From the NCBI RefSeq assembly GCF_000421145.1, contig NZ_ATWH01000008.1, forward strand, positions 124,001-188,000: 64,000 nucleotides of DNA, given 5' to 3'. This stretch comes from Glaciibacter superstes DSM 21135. GTDB lineage: Bacteria > Actinomycetota > Actinomycetes > Actinomycetales > Microbacteriaceae. The stretch's first letter is position 1. The number at the start of each line of letters is the position of its first letter. Positions 27,571 to 37,005 of the stretch are shown piece after piece. Both the position numbers and the translations under genes were made by a program. The notes under the pieces were generated by a model, which was not told the DNA's origin, made no database searches, and worked only from the letters and a program-made list of their open reading frames with translations.

Positions 27571-27576
27571 ACGCTA
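27571..27576 (-). promoter_or_regulatory. -10 TAGCGT, leaderless
   Basis: On the minus strand TAGCGT is followed by 6 nt and the ATG of the msuE-like gene. Confidence 0.65.
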
Positions 27577-27606
27577 GAACCGGTGAACGGATGTCGCCAG
27601 CAGGGC

Positions 27607-27641
27607 CGACACACGGCGTAAGGATCGTCACACGACGTAAG
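27607..27641 (-). promoter_or_regulatory. Direct-repeat box upstream of the msuE-like operon
   Basis: CGACACACGGCGTAA (27607-27621) is followed at a 20-nt period by CGTCACACGACGTAA (27627-27641), two mismatches apart. The first copy nearly equals the box at 24654-24668. Two turns of direct repeat upstream of the -10 fit an activator site. The rest of 27565-27753 has only a short CCTAGT/ACTAGG inverted repeat near 27698-27721. Confidence 0.55.
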
Positions 27642-27753
27642 AAACCCGCCCCCAGCGCTTTCGCCCCCGGTTCGCTCTGTGAGGTGCCAACTTTCCCTAG
27701 TTACGAGCGCGTCCCACTAGGACTTCTTGTCCCCTCACGGCGCCTGGGCCTCG

Positions 27754-28593
<840 letters not shown>

Positions 28594-28664
28594 TGAGTGC
28601 ATCCTGCGCACCGACATCCGTTTCGGTGGTTTGAATTCAGCGCACAGCGATCAGGGCCGTGAAA

Positions 28665-30260
28665 TCAGTCTGCGCGTTCCCAGGTACCGAGCAGGCCTGT
28701 TTCGGAGTTGAAGAAGTCGAGGGTCATCGATGTGACGGCATCGCCGGTGGCGGCGAATTTGACCGAAGAAAGCGAGCCTTCTGGCGCGTTCTCCCCCATC
28801 GGCACGAAGGCGAAGGTGTCGCCGTCCCACGGCTCAAGCTCGGCGGTGGAGACGCCATCTGGCCCGACGGCGACGACAAGCGACCCGTTCTCCTCTGTGA
28901 CCGTGGCCGGGCCGTAGTAGTCGTTCGTGTACTCGCCGACATAAGCGGAGAGCGGCTTCGCCTGTGCTGCGTTCGCCGGGGCGGTCTCACCGGCAAGATC
29001 TCCGGCGGGTGCGTAGTAGCCGGCCATGGCGTGTGAGTAGTCGACCACCCAGTCGCGGGTGCTGTGACCGAACTGCACGATGTCGAGGAACTCGGCGGTG
29101 ATCGCCTCAGGTGCGCCAACCGGCCCACCGTTGGTCAGCACCACGATGCCGACGTCGGCAGAGGGCATCATCTGAAAGTTCGTTGCAGCACCAAGCGAGA
29201 ACGCGCCAGAGTGGCTCAGGTTCACCCGACCACTCGGTTGCACGCCGACCCCGAAACCGTAGCCGTACGTGCCGGAGCGCTGGTCCATGGCCTGCGGATG
29301 CGAAGAGATGTTCTCAGAGGTGACGGCAGGCAGCAGTGCCTCCTCGCTGACCAGCTCCTTTCCCTCGTATGTGCCGCCGGCCAGGATGAGCTCCATCCAC
29401 TTGGCCATGTCATTCACGCTCGAGGAGACACCGCCGGCGGGCGACTGCGGGTCGGCGTTGCGCTCGTAGAGCGGCTCGAAGTCCTTTTCGGCGACCTTGG
29501 CATGGATCGTCGCCTTGTTCTCGCGTTCGACGAAGTCGCTGTGCCGGGAGCTGGTGGAGTCCATGCCGAGTGGCTGGTAGAGCTGCTCATCTGAGAGAGT
29601 CTCCCAGTCGGTTCCTGCGGCCTTGGCGACGGCCTCTGCCCCGACGGTGATGCCGAAATTCGCGTAGGCGTAGCTGGCGCGGAAGGGGGCAAGCGTCTGG
29701 TACTTGAGGTGGTCGATCACGTAGTCGCGGTCGTAGCCGATGTCTTCAAGAGAGTCGCCGGCGGCGAAGGGCAGCCCGGTGCGGTGGGAGTAGAAGTCCC
29801 CGATCGTCACGTGTTCGCTGATCCACGGGTCGGCCAGTTCAAACTCGGGTAAGGAGTCGGTGATCGGAGTGGTCCAGTCGACGACGCCCTGGGTGACCTG
29901 GGTGGCGACAACAGTGGCACCCAACGACTTCGACACGGAGGCGATCTGGAACACCGTGTCAGCGTCGACCTTCGCCTCCTCGCCCTTCTTACGAACGCCG
30001 TATCCCTCTGCGAACACCGTCTCGCCGCCGTGCACGACCGAGACGGCGACGCCGGGAACACCCGTTCGCTCCATGACAGACTTCACGATCTCCGGCAGCT
30101 TCTTGACCGCGCTGTCGACACTGCCTTCCGGCATCGCGAGCACGTCTTGACTCGGAGCGTCTCCGTTCACGATCGTGGTCTCTTTCGGCGCGCTGCACCC
30201 GGCCAGGACGGTGACCATCGCGGCGGCGAGGGCAGTGACGACGATATAACGCTTGTGCAT
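28665..30260 (-). CDS. Serine hydrolase lipoprotein (beta-lactamase family)
   Basis: A 531-residue exported enzyme. ATG 30260 is chosen because it gives a clear signal (MHKRYIVVTALAAAMVTVLAGC, lipobox LAGC) with GGAGCAG upstream; the longer open frame upstream is non-coding. The catalytic domain has SVSK (nucleophile Ser and Lys), YANFG as the YxN motif and a late NLSHSGAF in place of the KTG/HxG motif. The last 110 residues form a separate beta-rich domain (YVGEYTNDYYGPATVT) common in D-aminopeptidase/esterase members. The substrate is unknown. Confidence 0.87.
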   Translation of the reverse strand: MHKRYIVVTALAAAMVTVLAGCSAPKETTIVNGDAPSQDVLAMPEGSVDSAVKKLPEIVKSVMERTGVPGVAVSVVHGGETVFAEGYGVRKKGEEAKVDADTVFQIASVSKSLGATVVATQVTQGVVDWTTPITDSLPEFELADPWISEHVTIGDFYSHRTGLPFAAGDSLEDIGYDRDYVIDHLKYQTLAPFRASYAYANFGITVGAEAVAKAAGTDWETLSDEQLYQPLGMDSTSSRHSDFVERENKATIHAKVAEKDFEPLYERNADPQSPAGGVSSSVNDMAKWMELILAGGTYEGKELVSEEALLPAVTSENISSHPQAMDQRSGTYGYGFGVGVQPSGRVNLSHSGAFSLGAATNFQMMPSADVGIVVLTNGGPVGAPEAITAEFLDIVQFGHSTRDWVVDYSHAMAGYYAPAGDLAGETAPANAAQAKPLSAYVGEYTNDYYGPATVTEENGSLVVAVGPDGVSTAELEPWDGDTFAFVPMGENAPEGSLSSVKFAATGDAVTSMTLDFFNSETGLLGTWERAD

Positions 30261-30400
30261 GACTGCTCCTGCTTTAGCTGTCGGCTGTGGCTGTGGCTGT
30301 TTGGCGTCACCAGAGTAGTGCGGCCGCCTCGCCCGCGGCGATGGACTCAAGTCCCCTGTTTTGGGCGGACCTTTTAGGCGGATCTGCGCCCACACCACCC

Positions 30401-30931
30401 TCAGGCGCGCAGGTGGGCGAGAACCAGTCCGATGGGGATGCTCACGATCAGCACGACGAGCAGGCAACGGTAGGTCAAGAGCGCCCAGCGCGGCCTCGCA
30501 GCACCGCTGCGAACGGCTCGAAGGAGTGCGACCAGGGCGACGACCAGCAGTATGCCGCCCGCGTCGACGACCAGCGGCATCCGCACCAGCGTGCCGACGA
30601 TCACGGCGGCCCCGCCGAGATTCCAGGCCAACAGTTCGGTGACGACCGTGGCGGGCGACGGATGCCGCGGCGTGAGTGCGTGCTGCGCCGCGCCGAGCGC
30701 AACCTGGGCTACGCCGCCGACCAGAACGAGGAACGCGGCGACCCACGATCCCCGTTCCCACTGCAGCGGCCCGGTGACCGCGGCGACCAGCCCTCCGGCA
30801 ATGATGGCCGTCGTACCGAAGACGAGGAAGAGGCTTTCGAGACCGTTGCCGAACCGGAGCGGTGGATTGAGGGGAAGGGCGCGCTCGCGCGCTGATACCG
30901 CGTCTTCGTCAGTCGGTGCGGCTTCGGTCAA
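30401..30931 (-). CDS. Four-to-five-TM membrane protein downstream of DUF2249 gene
   Basis: A 176-residue hydrophobic protein with about five helices (LFLVFGTTAIIAGGLVAAV, WVAAFLVLVGGVAQVALG, VVTELLAWNLGGAAVIVGTLV and others) and the internal sequence AAQHALTPRHPSPATVV. I do not recognise the family. The likely start is TTG 30931, which overlaps the stop of the DUF2249 gene (TTGA), so it is co-translated with it and probably under the same operator. Context suggests a role in the same stress response. Confidence 0.65.
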   Translation of the reverse strand: MTEAAPTDEDAVSARERALPLNPPLRFGNGLESLFLVFGTTAIIAGGLVAAVTGPLQWERGSWVAAFLVLVGGVAQVALGAAQHALTPRHPSPATVVTELLAWNLGGAAVIVGTLVRMPLVVDAGGILLVVALVALLRAVRSGAARPRWALLTYRCLLVVLIVSIPIGLVLAHLRA

Positions 30932-31359
30932 TGCTCGTGCGCACCGTCGCGTGTGAGCACGAGCTGCCACGCTTCGGGCCCGCTCTCAAGATAACGAACC
31001 GAGAACTGGCCTGGGGTGCGCTCCTCGATCTGCGACAGGAGCGGCAGCGGGTCGTGCGGTGCCACCAGCACCAGGCCTCCCCCGGGCGCCAGCGAATCCA
31101 GTGCGCCGAAAACGGTGGCATGGCGGATGGCGTGAGGAATGGCTCGCACGTCGAGCACGGGCACTTCCTCGTCGAGGATGCCGCACTCGCACTCGTGTTT
31201 GGCAAGCACCATCGAGCCGAGGGTGACCGCCGACTCTGTCTCGGCGGATGCGGTGGCAGAGGCACGGTTGCGATGAATTGTCACCGGTTCTGCGCGCGCC
31301 GCGTCTTCGTGTACGGGGGCAACCGAGTCGGCATCTGGAGCAACAGGAGGAGGGGTCAT
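30928..31359 (-). CDS. DUF2249 domain protein
   Basis: A 143-residue protein. The C-terminal 80 residues fit DUF2249: VPVLDVRAIPHAIRHATVFGALDSL, LVAPHDPLPLLSQIEER and GPEAWQLVLTR, with several conserved His. Just before it is a CECG motif (HECECGILDEE). The first 50 residues are Ala/Glu-rich and poorly conserved. DUF2249 proteins are often found with haemerythrins, globins and nitrogen-oxide stress genes. ATG 31359 has no ribosome-binding site but is 6 nt from TACGTT, and the same arrangement recurs at the regulator gene 32765, which supports this start. Confidence 0.8.
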   Translation of the reverse strand: MTPPPVAPDADSVAPVHEDAARAEPVTIHRNRASATASAETESAVTLGSMVLAKHECECGILDEEVPVLDVRAIPHAIRHATVFGALDSLAPGGGLVLVAPHDPLPLLSQIEERTPGQFSVRYLESGPEAWQLVLTRDGAHEH

Positions 31360-31361
31360 GG

Positions 31362-31387
31362 ATTAAACGTAACATCATCCGTTTATT
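31362..31387. promoter_or_regulatory. Operator with leaderless -10, DUF2249/globin divergent promoter
   Basis: ATTAAACG (31362-31369), a 10-nt spacer TAACATCATC and CGTTTATT (31380-31387) form an inverted repeat with one mismatch. On the minus strand the -10 TACGTT (31366-31371) overlaps the repeat and lies 6 nt before the ATG of the DUF2249 gene. The globin start is only 17 nt to the other side. A repressor here would control both directions. The same element occurs at 32768-32793. Confidence 0.7.
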
Positions 31388-31403
31388 TCGGTATCGTGGA
31401 GAT

Positions 31404-31826
31404 ATGGAACCCGACCTCCCCGACCTCGCTAACCGGGACGACGTGCACAGGCTGGTGAGCGAGTTCTATCACCGGGCGTTCGCCGACCCGCTGATCGGGC
31501 CCCTCTTCACCGAGGTTGCGCACATGGACCTCGATCACCACATGCCGATCATGTGCGACTTCTGGGAGACGGTGCTCTTTCGCGCCAATCTCTACCATCG
31601 CAACGCGCTGGCCCTGCACACGAACCTGCACAAGCAGTCGCCCCTCGACGAGCGTCACTTCGACCGCTGGCTGGCGATCTGGGTTGCGAATGTCGACGAG
31701 CATTTCGCCGGGGAGAAGGCCGAACTGGCCAAGCTGCAGGCGACCCGCATCGCGGGGTCGATTCACCGCCGCGTGCAGGGGCGTTCCGGCAGCGACTTCG
31801 AGACCATCAGCGCCCGGCCCGCCTGA
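31404..31826 (+). CDS. Truncated haemoglobin, probably group III
   Basis: A 140-residue globin. It follows the bacterial group III pattern: DVHRLVSEFYHRAFADPLIGPLFTEV, a central MPIMCDFWETVLFRANLYH, a His in NALALHTNLHKQSPLD in the position of the haem-binding F-helix region, and FDRWLAIWVANVDEHFAGEKAELAK. Such proteins bind O2 or NO. ATG 31404 has GGAG shortly upstream. It is read divergently from the DUF2249 gene across the shared operator, which points to reactive nitrogen or oxygen-limitation control. Confidence 0.85.
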   Translation: MEPDLPDLANRDDVHRLVSEFYHRAFADPLIGPLFTEVAHMDLDHHMPIMCDFWETVLFRANLYHRNALALHTNLHKQSPLDERHFDRWLAIWVANVDEHFAGEKAELAKLQATRIAGSIHRRVQGRSGSDFETISARPA

Positions 31827-31918
31827 CCCGCGCTGACCCGCCTGACCCGCCGGCCCCATGAGGCCGTCGCTGTGGGTGCCAGTCTCTGTGGGTGACTCGT
31901 GGCCGTGTGCCCCATCGA

Positions 31919-31973
31919 AAATCGCCGTTTGCGCCCGCAATCGCCGGTGCAGCAGCGATCCTCGGCGCAAACA
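31919..31973. repeat. Inverted repeat, family B copy 2 (degenerate)
   Basis: The sequence AATCGCCGTTTGCGCC followed by TCGGCGCAAAC reproduces the order and spacing of the element at 5571-5632; the palindrome is reduced to GTTTGCGCC/GGCGCAAAC. It lies in the 219-nt space between the convergent globin and regulator genes. The rest of that space is Ala/Gly-codon-like repeats of GCGCGAGG with no gene. Confidence 0.65.
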
Positions 31974-32045
31974 GGGACACTCGACGAAAAGACGCCGGCA
32001 GCGCGAGGTGCCGGCAGCGCGAGGGCGCCCGAGCGTGAAAGCGCC

Positions 32046-32765
32046 TCAGCGCGAGGCAGCGGATGCCCGCGCCAGCCCCCCGCGCAGGCTCACCACACAG
32101 AGCTCCGGTTCGACGAACGGAGCGAGGCCCGAGTCGTCGGCGTCCTGCCCGAGCGCTTCCACAACGCCTCTGATCAGACCGAGGTGCACCGAACAGACGA
32201 CCGACGGATTCTGCCTGGCCTCGTCGCGAAACGGACACGAGCGCAGATCGATTGTCCGGCCGTCAGGGCGTGTCTCAGGGTCGAAGCCCAGCCGGTCGAG
32301 GATTCGCACCAGCGGGCCAGATCCCGACCCCGCCGACCCCGCCGATGCCGCGACCTCCGCCGCGACCTCCGCCGAGTACTCGCTCGACCACTGCTCCCCC
32401 GCCTGAATGGCCCTCTCGCGCCCCCCGTCTGCGTCCTGTGCAAGGGCACTGGCGAGCGCTCCACTCAATTCACGCTGCGCGTTCTCCGCCCGGGCGGAGG
32501 GAGCCGCCTCGAAGAGCACGCGCGGCCTTCCTCGGGCGCCGGCTCGCTCCAGACGCCGACGGATGAGCCCGGCCGCTTCGAGTTGCCCGAGGTGAAACCG
32601 TGCGGTGGTGACGTGCAGTTTCAGCTGTGCAGCGATCGCGGCCGCGTCCAGCGGGGTTCCCGACTCGGCGAGCGCGTCGAGCACGTGCCTCCGCACACCG
32701 GAGGCGAGCGCCGCGTGCCGGCCGCCGCCGTCTCCCTGGCCGTCGTCATCTCCCTGGCCTCTCAT
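32046..32765 (-). CDS. Winged-helix regulator with C-terminal cysteine cluster (COG2345/SufR-like)
   Basis: A 239-residue regulator. The N-terminal winged helix includes GVRRHVLDALAESGTPLDAAAIAAQLKLHVTTARFHLGQLEAAGLIRR. The C-terminal part has RSCPFRDEARQNPSVVCSVHLGLIRG; the CPF...VVC spacing resembles the Fe-S-ligand region of SufR-type and COG2345 regulators, so an iron-sulfur sensor is plausible. ATG 32765 is preferred over a much longer upstream frame because it has the same 2-nt distance to the operator and 6-nt distance to the -10 as the DUF2249 gene. It probably represses itself and the globin/DUF2249 genes. Confidence 0.8.
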   Translation of the reverse strand: MRGQGDDDGQGDGGGRHAALASGVRRHVLDALAESGTPLDAAAIAAQLKLHVTTARFHLGQLEAAGLIRRRLERAGARGRPRVLFEAAPSARAENAQRELSGALASALAQDADGGRERAIQAGEQWSSEYSAEVAAEVAASAGSAGSGSGPLVRILDRLGFDPETRPDGRTIDLRSCPFRDEARQNPSVVCSVHLGLIRGVVEALGQDADDSGLAPFVEPELCVVSLRGGLARASAASR

Positions 32766-32767
32766 GG

Positions 32768-32793
32768 TTTGAGCGTAACATTCTCCGCTTAAA
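32768..32793. promoter_or_regulatory. Operator with leaderless -10 upstream of the cysteine-cluster regulator
   Basis: TTTGAGCG (32768-32775), a 10-nt spacer TAACATTCTC and CGCTTAAA (32786-32793) form an inverted repeat with one mismatch. The -10 TACGCT (minus strand, 32772-32777) lies within it, 6 nt before the ATG. The core CGTAACAT..TCCG and the geometry match 31362-31387. Confidence 0.7.
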
Positions 32794-32834
32794 CCCTGGG
32801 CTCCGCCCCAGCCTCTGCCCTGAGTCGCCGCCAA

Positions 32835-32887
32835 AGTTGCCGACAAAACACCTTCGCGACACCACGGGAGGTGTTTTGTCCGCAACT
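32835..32887. repeat. Long inverted repeat between divergent genes
   Basis: AGTTGCCGACAAAACACCT (32835-32853) pairs with AGGTGTTTTGTCCGCAACT (32869-32887) with one mismatch and a 15-nt loop. It sits between the regulator operator and the hrpA start (32944), upstream of hrpA rather than at a gene end, so it is not an obvious terminator for either gene. Confidence 0.8.
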
Positions 32888-32943
32888 CGACGCAGAGAAC
32901 GACGCACGCGGAGGCATCCGTCACACCATACGATGGAAGGCTC

Positions 32944-35900
32944 ATGATTCCCGTCGATATCACCTTCCCTCCCGAACTGCCGGTCAGTCAGCGCCGGGAG
33001 GACATTGCCGACGCCATCCGCGACAACCAGGTGGTCATCGTCGCCGGCGCGACGGGCTCCGGCAAGACCACCCAGCTGCCGAAGATCTGCCTCGAACTCG
33101 GCCGGGAGTCGATCGGCCACACCCAGCCGCGCCGCCTCGCCGCCCGCACGATCGCCGAGCGCATTGCAGACGAACTCGGCCAGGAGGTCGGCCAGACCGT
33201 CGGCTACCAGGTGCGGTTCACTGACCGCGTCGGGGCCGACACCAAGATCAAGCTGATGACCGACGGCATCCTGCTCAACGAGATGCACCGCGACAAGCTG
33301 CTGCGCAAGTACGACACGATCATCATCGACGAGGCCCACGAGCGCAGCCTCAACATCGACTTCCTGCTCGGCTACCTGCGCCAATTGCTCCCGCGCCGGC
33401 CAGACCTCAAACTCATCATCACCTCCGCCACCATCGACCCGCAGAGCTTTGCCGCGCACTTCGCCTCCGCCGACGGCACACCGGCGCCGATCGTTGAGGT
33501 CTCTGGGCGCACCTACCCGGTCGAGATCCGGTACCGTCCACTGGTCGCCGAGGCCCCGGCAGTCGATGACGGTGAGACGACGACGGATGCCGCGCCAGCA
33601 GTCGACCGCGACTACATCGAAGGCATCAGCGCAGCCCTCGACGAACTCGAGCGGGAGTCTGACGGCGACGTGCTGGTCTTCCTCTCCGGCGAGACCGAGA
33701 TCCGGGATGCCGCCGATGCGCTGAACGGCAAGTACGCGTCGTCTTCCCGCACCAGCCCCACGGAGGTGCTTCCGCTCTACGGTCGACTCTCCTCCGCCGA
33801 TCAGCACCGGGTGTTCCAGCCATCGACGATCGCCGGGGTGCGACGCCGCATCGTGCTGGCGACCAACGTGGCGGAGACGAGTCTGACCGTGCCTGGCATC
33901 CGTTACGTGATTGACGCAGGTACAGCCAGGATCAGCCGGTACAGCGTGCGCTCCAAGGTGCAGCGGCTGCCGATCGAAGCGATCTCGCAGGCATCCGCCA
34001 GCCAGCGCTCCGGCCGGAGCGGGCGCACCAGCGACGGGATCGCGATCCGGTTGTATTCAGAAGAAGACTATATGCGTCGACCGGAATATACTGAGCCGGA
34101 GATTCTGCGCACCAACCTGGCTGCGGTCATCCTGCAGATGATCTCCCTGGGGCTCGGCGACATCGCCGCGTTTCCATTCCTCACCCCGCCGGACTCGCGA
34201 GGCATCAAAGACGGGCTTGACCTGCTCGCCGAACTCGGCGCCGTCGAGGCCGGCGCGAAGGGTGGACAGGGAACACAGGGTGCGCAGGGAACACAAGGTG
34301 CGCAGGGAACACAGGGTGCGCAGGCGAAGCTCACCCGCATCGGGCAGCAGCTCGCCAAGCTGCCGATCGACCCGCGGTTCGCCCGCATGGTGGTCGAATC
34401 GAAAACGCAGGGAACCAGCCGCGAGGTGCTGGCGATCGTCGCCGGGCTCACCATTCAGGACCCGCGTGAGCGCCCGCTGGAACGCCGGGCGCAGGCCGAC
34501 CAACAGCACGCCAGGTTCGCCGATCCGTCGAGCGACTTCCTCAGCCTGCTGAACCTCTGGAACTACCTCGAGGAGAAACAGAAGGAACTCGGCTCCAGCG
34601 CCTTCCGCCGCCTGTGTCGCACCGAGTTCCTCAACTATCTGCGGGTGCGTGAGTGGCACGACGTCTACCGCCAGCTGCGCCAGCTCGCCAAGCCGCTCGG
34701 CCTGCACCTCGGTGAGCCGAGCGTCAACCCAGACGGAATCCACCGGTCACTGCTCGCGGGGCTGCTCTCCCATATCGGTCTCAAGGACACCGCGAAGAAG
34801 GACTATGTCGGTGCCAGGCAACAGAAGTTCGTGATCTTCCCCGGCTCTGCGCTGGCGAAGAAGCAGCCGGCCGCCGTGATGAGCGCAGAACTGGTGGAGA
34901 CCAGCCGCCTGTTCGCCCGGATGAACGCCGCCATCGACCCGGCCTGGGCCGAACCACTCGCCGGCGATCTGCTGAAGCGCAGCTATTCAGAGCCGCACTG
35001 GGAGAAGAAGCAGGGCGCTGCTGTCGCGTACGAACGTGTGACGCTCTACGGGGTGCCGATCATCGGGCGCCGCCGCGTGCAGTTCTCGCGGATCGACCCT
35101 CCTCTCGCGCGCGACCTCTTCATTCGCCACGCCCTGGTCGAGGGCGAGTGGGATCTCGAACGGGTCGACAAGCGAATCTCAGCCTTCGACCGCGCGAACA
35201 AGAAGCTCCGCACCGAGCTCGCCGAACTCGAGGAGCGCACCAGGCGCCGCGACATCCTCTACGACGACGAGGCCGTGTTCGAGTTCTACGACCGGCGCAT
35301 CCCGGCCGACGTCTCGTCCACCCGCAGCTTCGAGAGCTGGTGGAAGAAGGCGCGGCACGAGACACCAGAGCTGCTCACCATGACCGCGGAGGCTCTCGTT
35401 CCCGACGACGCGCCGGATGTCGACGAGGCACTGTTCCCGCCGACCTGGCAGCAGGGCGACCAGCGCTTCGACCTCGGGTATCGGTTCGAACCGGGAGCGG
35501 ATGACGACGGGGTCACGGCACAGGTTCCCCTTGCGCTGCTGGCCAGGCTCTCGCCGGCCGGATTCGACTGGCAGGTGCAGGGGCTCCGCGCCGAGCTCGT
35601 CACCGCGCTGATCAAGTCACTGCCCAAGACCATCCGGCGCAACGTGGTTCCCGCCGCCGACTGGGCCGCGCGCTTGCTGAAGGAGCTGCCGAGCGAGCCG
35701 GGCGAGCCTGCCGATCCCCCATTCTCCGCCACGCTTGCCGCGCTCATCCAACGGATGACCCATGTTCCGGTCACGGCGCAGGACTTCGATCTCGATCGTG
35801 TCCCCGCCCACCTGCGCATGACCTTCCGCGTGGTCGACGACCGTGGTCGTTCTGTCGCCGATGGGAAGGACCTCTCCGAACTGCAACGTCGGCTGGCGCC

Positions 35901-36843
35901 GCGTGCCCGCGAAAGCGTCGCCGCAGCATCCGTTGCGGCCGCACCGCACGCCATCGAGCGCACCGGGTTGACCACCTGGGACTTCGCCGAGCTGCCGCGG
36001 TTCATCGATACACAGTTGGCGACCGCCGCACGGGGCGGCACCAATGGAAACACCATTCGCGCCTACCCGACCCTGATCGACGAGGGCCAGTCGGTCGCGA
36101 TCCGGTTGATGAGCACTGAGGCGGAGCAGGCGCGAACGCTGCCCGGCGGCGTGCGGCGGCTGCTGTTGCTCGCCACGCCGTCGCCGGTTGCGTACGTGCA
36201 ACAGCACCTCACCGGAGCGGAGAAGCTGAGCCTCGCCACCAGCCCGTACCGCACGACGCAGGCCCTCTTCGATGACTGCCTCGCGGCATCCGTCGACGAC
36301 GTGCTCTACCGGGTGCGGCCAGACGGCCAGGTGTTCATGAAGGCGGAGTTCGACACAATTCGTGACCGGGTCTCCGCCGTTGTGATGGACTCGATGTTCG
36401 AGACAGTGGGCCTCGTTGCCCGGGTGCTCACGGCGTCCCGCGCCGCAGACAAAGCGCTCAAAGGGGCAACCAGCATGGCTCTTCTCGGTGCGCTCACCGA
36501 TGCGCGCGAGCAGCTCGCCGGCCTGGTGTACCCCGGCTTCGTCGCCGCGACCGGACTGGCCAGGCTGCGGCACGTGCCCCGCTACCTCGGCGGCATCACT
36601 GCACGCATCGGCAAGCTGATCGATAATCCGGGGCGAGACCGCGTCTGGATGAACGAGGCGCAGGCAGCGACCGCGAGGTTCACGGATGCCGGCGGCGCCA
36701 TTCCGCTGCCGACCGGAGCCGCGGAGAACCTCGCGCGTGCGCGCTGGATGATCGAGGAGTTGCGCATCAGCCTCTTCGCCCAGGAATTGAAGGCGGCGGA
36801 GTCGGTGTCGCTGCAGCGCATTCAGAAGGTGCTCGCCAGCTGA
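32944..36843 (+). CDS. hrpA: ATP-dependent RNA helicase HrpA
   Basis: A 1299-residue DEAH-box helicase of full HrpA length. It has Walker A GATGSGKTTQ, the DEAH box in IIIDEAHERSLNIDFLLGYLR, SAT in IITSATIDPQSF, motif IV/V ATNVAETSLTVPGIRYVID, and motif VI QRSGRSGR. The helicase-associated, OB and DUF3418 regions follow to the C-terminus. An in-frame 18-bp tandem repeat adds a GTQGAQ tract at about residue 440. HrpA acts on mRNA and stalled ribosomes. A TACGAT (32929-32934) lies 9 nt before the ATG. Confidence 0.93.
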   Translation: MIPVDITFPPELPVSQRREDIADAIRDNQVVIVAGATGSGKTTQLPKICLELGRESIGHTQPRRLAARTIAERIADELGQEVGQTVGYQVRFTDRVGADTKIKLMTDGILLNEMHRDKLLRKYDTIIIDEAHERSLNIDFLLGYLRQLLPRRPDLKLIITSATIDPQSFAAHFASADGTPAPIVEVSGRTYPVEIRYRPLVAEAPAVDDGETTTDAAPAVDRDYIEGISAALDELERESDGDVLVFLSGETEIRDAADALNGKYASSSRTSPTEVLPLYGRLSSADQHRVFQPSTIAGVRRRIVLATNVAETSLTVPGIRYVIDAGTARISRYSVRSKVQRLPIEAISQASASQRSGRSGRTSDGIAIRLYSEEDYMRRPEYTEPEILRTNLAAVILQMISLGLGDIAAFPFLTPPDSRGIKDGLDLLAELGAVEAGAKGGQGTQGAQGTQGAQGTQGAQAKLTRIGQQLAKLPIDPRFARMVVESKTQGTSREVLAIVAGLTIQDPRERPLERRAQADQQHARFADPSSDFLSLLNLWNYLEEKQKELGSSAFRRLCRTEFLNYLRVREWHDVYRQLRQLAKPLGLHLGEPSVNPDGIHRSLLAGLLSHIGLKDTAKKDYVGARQQKFVIFPGSALAKKQPAAVMSAELVETSRLFARMNAAIDPAWAEPLAGDLLKRSYSEPHWEKKQGAAVAYERVTLYGVPIIGRRRVQFSRIDPPLARDLFIRHALVEGEWDLERVDKRISAFDRANKKLRTELAELEERTRRRDILYDDEAVFEFYDRRIPADVSSTRSFESWWKKARHETPELLTMTAEALVPDDAPDVDEALFPPTWQQGDQRFDLGYRFEPGADDDGVTAQVPLALLARLSPAGFDWQVQGLRAELVTALIKSLPKTIRRNVVPAADWAARLLKELPSEPGEPADPPFSATLAALIQRMTHVPVTAQDFDLDRVPAHLRMTFRVVDDRGRSVADGKDLSELQRRLAPRARESVAAASVAAAPHAIERTGLTTWDFAELPRFIDTQLATAARGGTNGNTIRAYPTLIDEGQSVAIRLMSTEAEQARTLPGGVRRLLLLATPSPVAYVQQHLTGAEKLSLATSPYRTTQALFDDCLAASVDDVLYRVRPDGQVFMKAEFDTIRDRVSAVVMDSMFETVGLVARVLTASRAADKALKGATSMALLGALTDAREQLAGLVYPGFVAATGLARLRHVPRYLGGITARIGKLIDNPGRDRVWMNEAQAATARFTDAGGAIPLPTGAAENLARARWMIEELRISLFAQELKAAESVSLQRIQKVLAS
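34261..34323 (+). repeat. 18-bp tandem repeat within hrpA
   Basis: CAGGGAACACAGGGTGCG recurs about three times with one-base changes and encodes (GTQGAQ)n. It falls in a linker after the winged-helix part of the helicase core, so length change should be tolerated. Confidence 0.8.
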
Positions 36844-36872
36844 GCCGCCTGAGCCGACTGAGCGCCGGACCC

Positions 36873-36933
36873 GGCACCCGAAAATGCACTGGGCACCCAC
36901 AATTGCGGGTGCCCAGTGAAATATCGGGTGCCC
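36873..36933. repeat. Dispersed palindromic element, family A copy 2
   Basis: Outer GGCACCCG (36873-36880) pairs with CGGGTGCC (from 36925), and inner TGGGCACCC (36890-36898) with GGGTGCCCA (36907-36915). It matches the copy at 1628-1690 over about 60 bp, including the non-palindromic spacers (ATGCACT, ACAATT, AATAT). It lies between the convergent hrpA and ABC genes. Confidence 0.85.
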
Positions 36934-37005
36934 GGGCATCCGTCGCCCGCCTCGCACCCCGTCAACGACGCTCGGCGAACGAACGAGAAGCGGGGAAACG
37001 GATGC

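Noticed and set aside
30261-30761. N-terminal extension of the serine hydrolase gene
   Set aside because: The lipoprotein signal and SD fix the start at 30260; the upstream part overlaps a different gene in another frame.
32765-32963. Longer start for the cysteine-cluster regulator
   Set aside because: The added residues lack family similarity and would run through the operator and the 32835-32887 hairpin.
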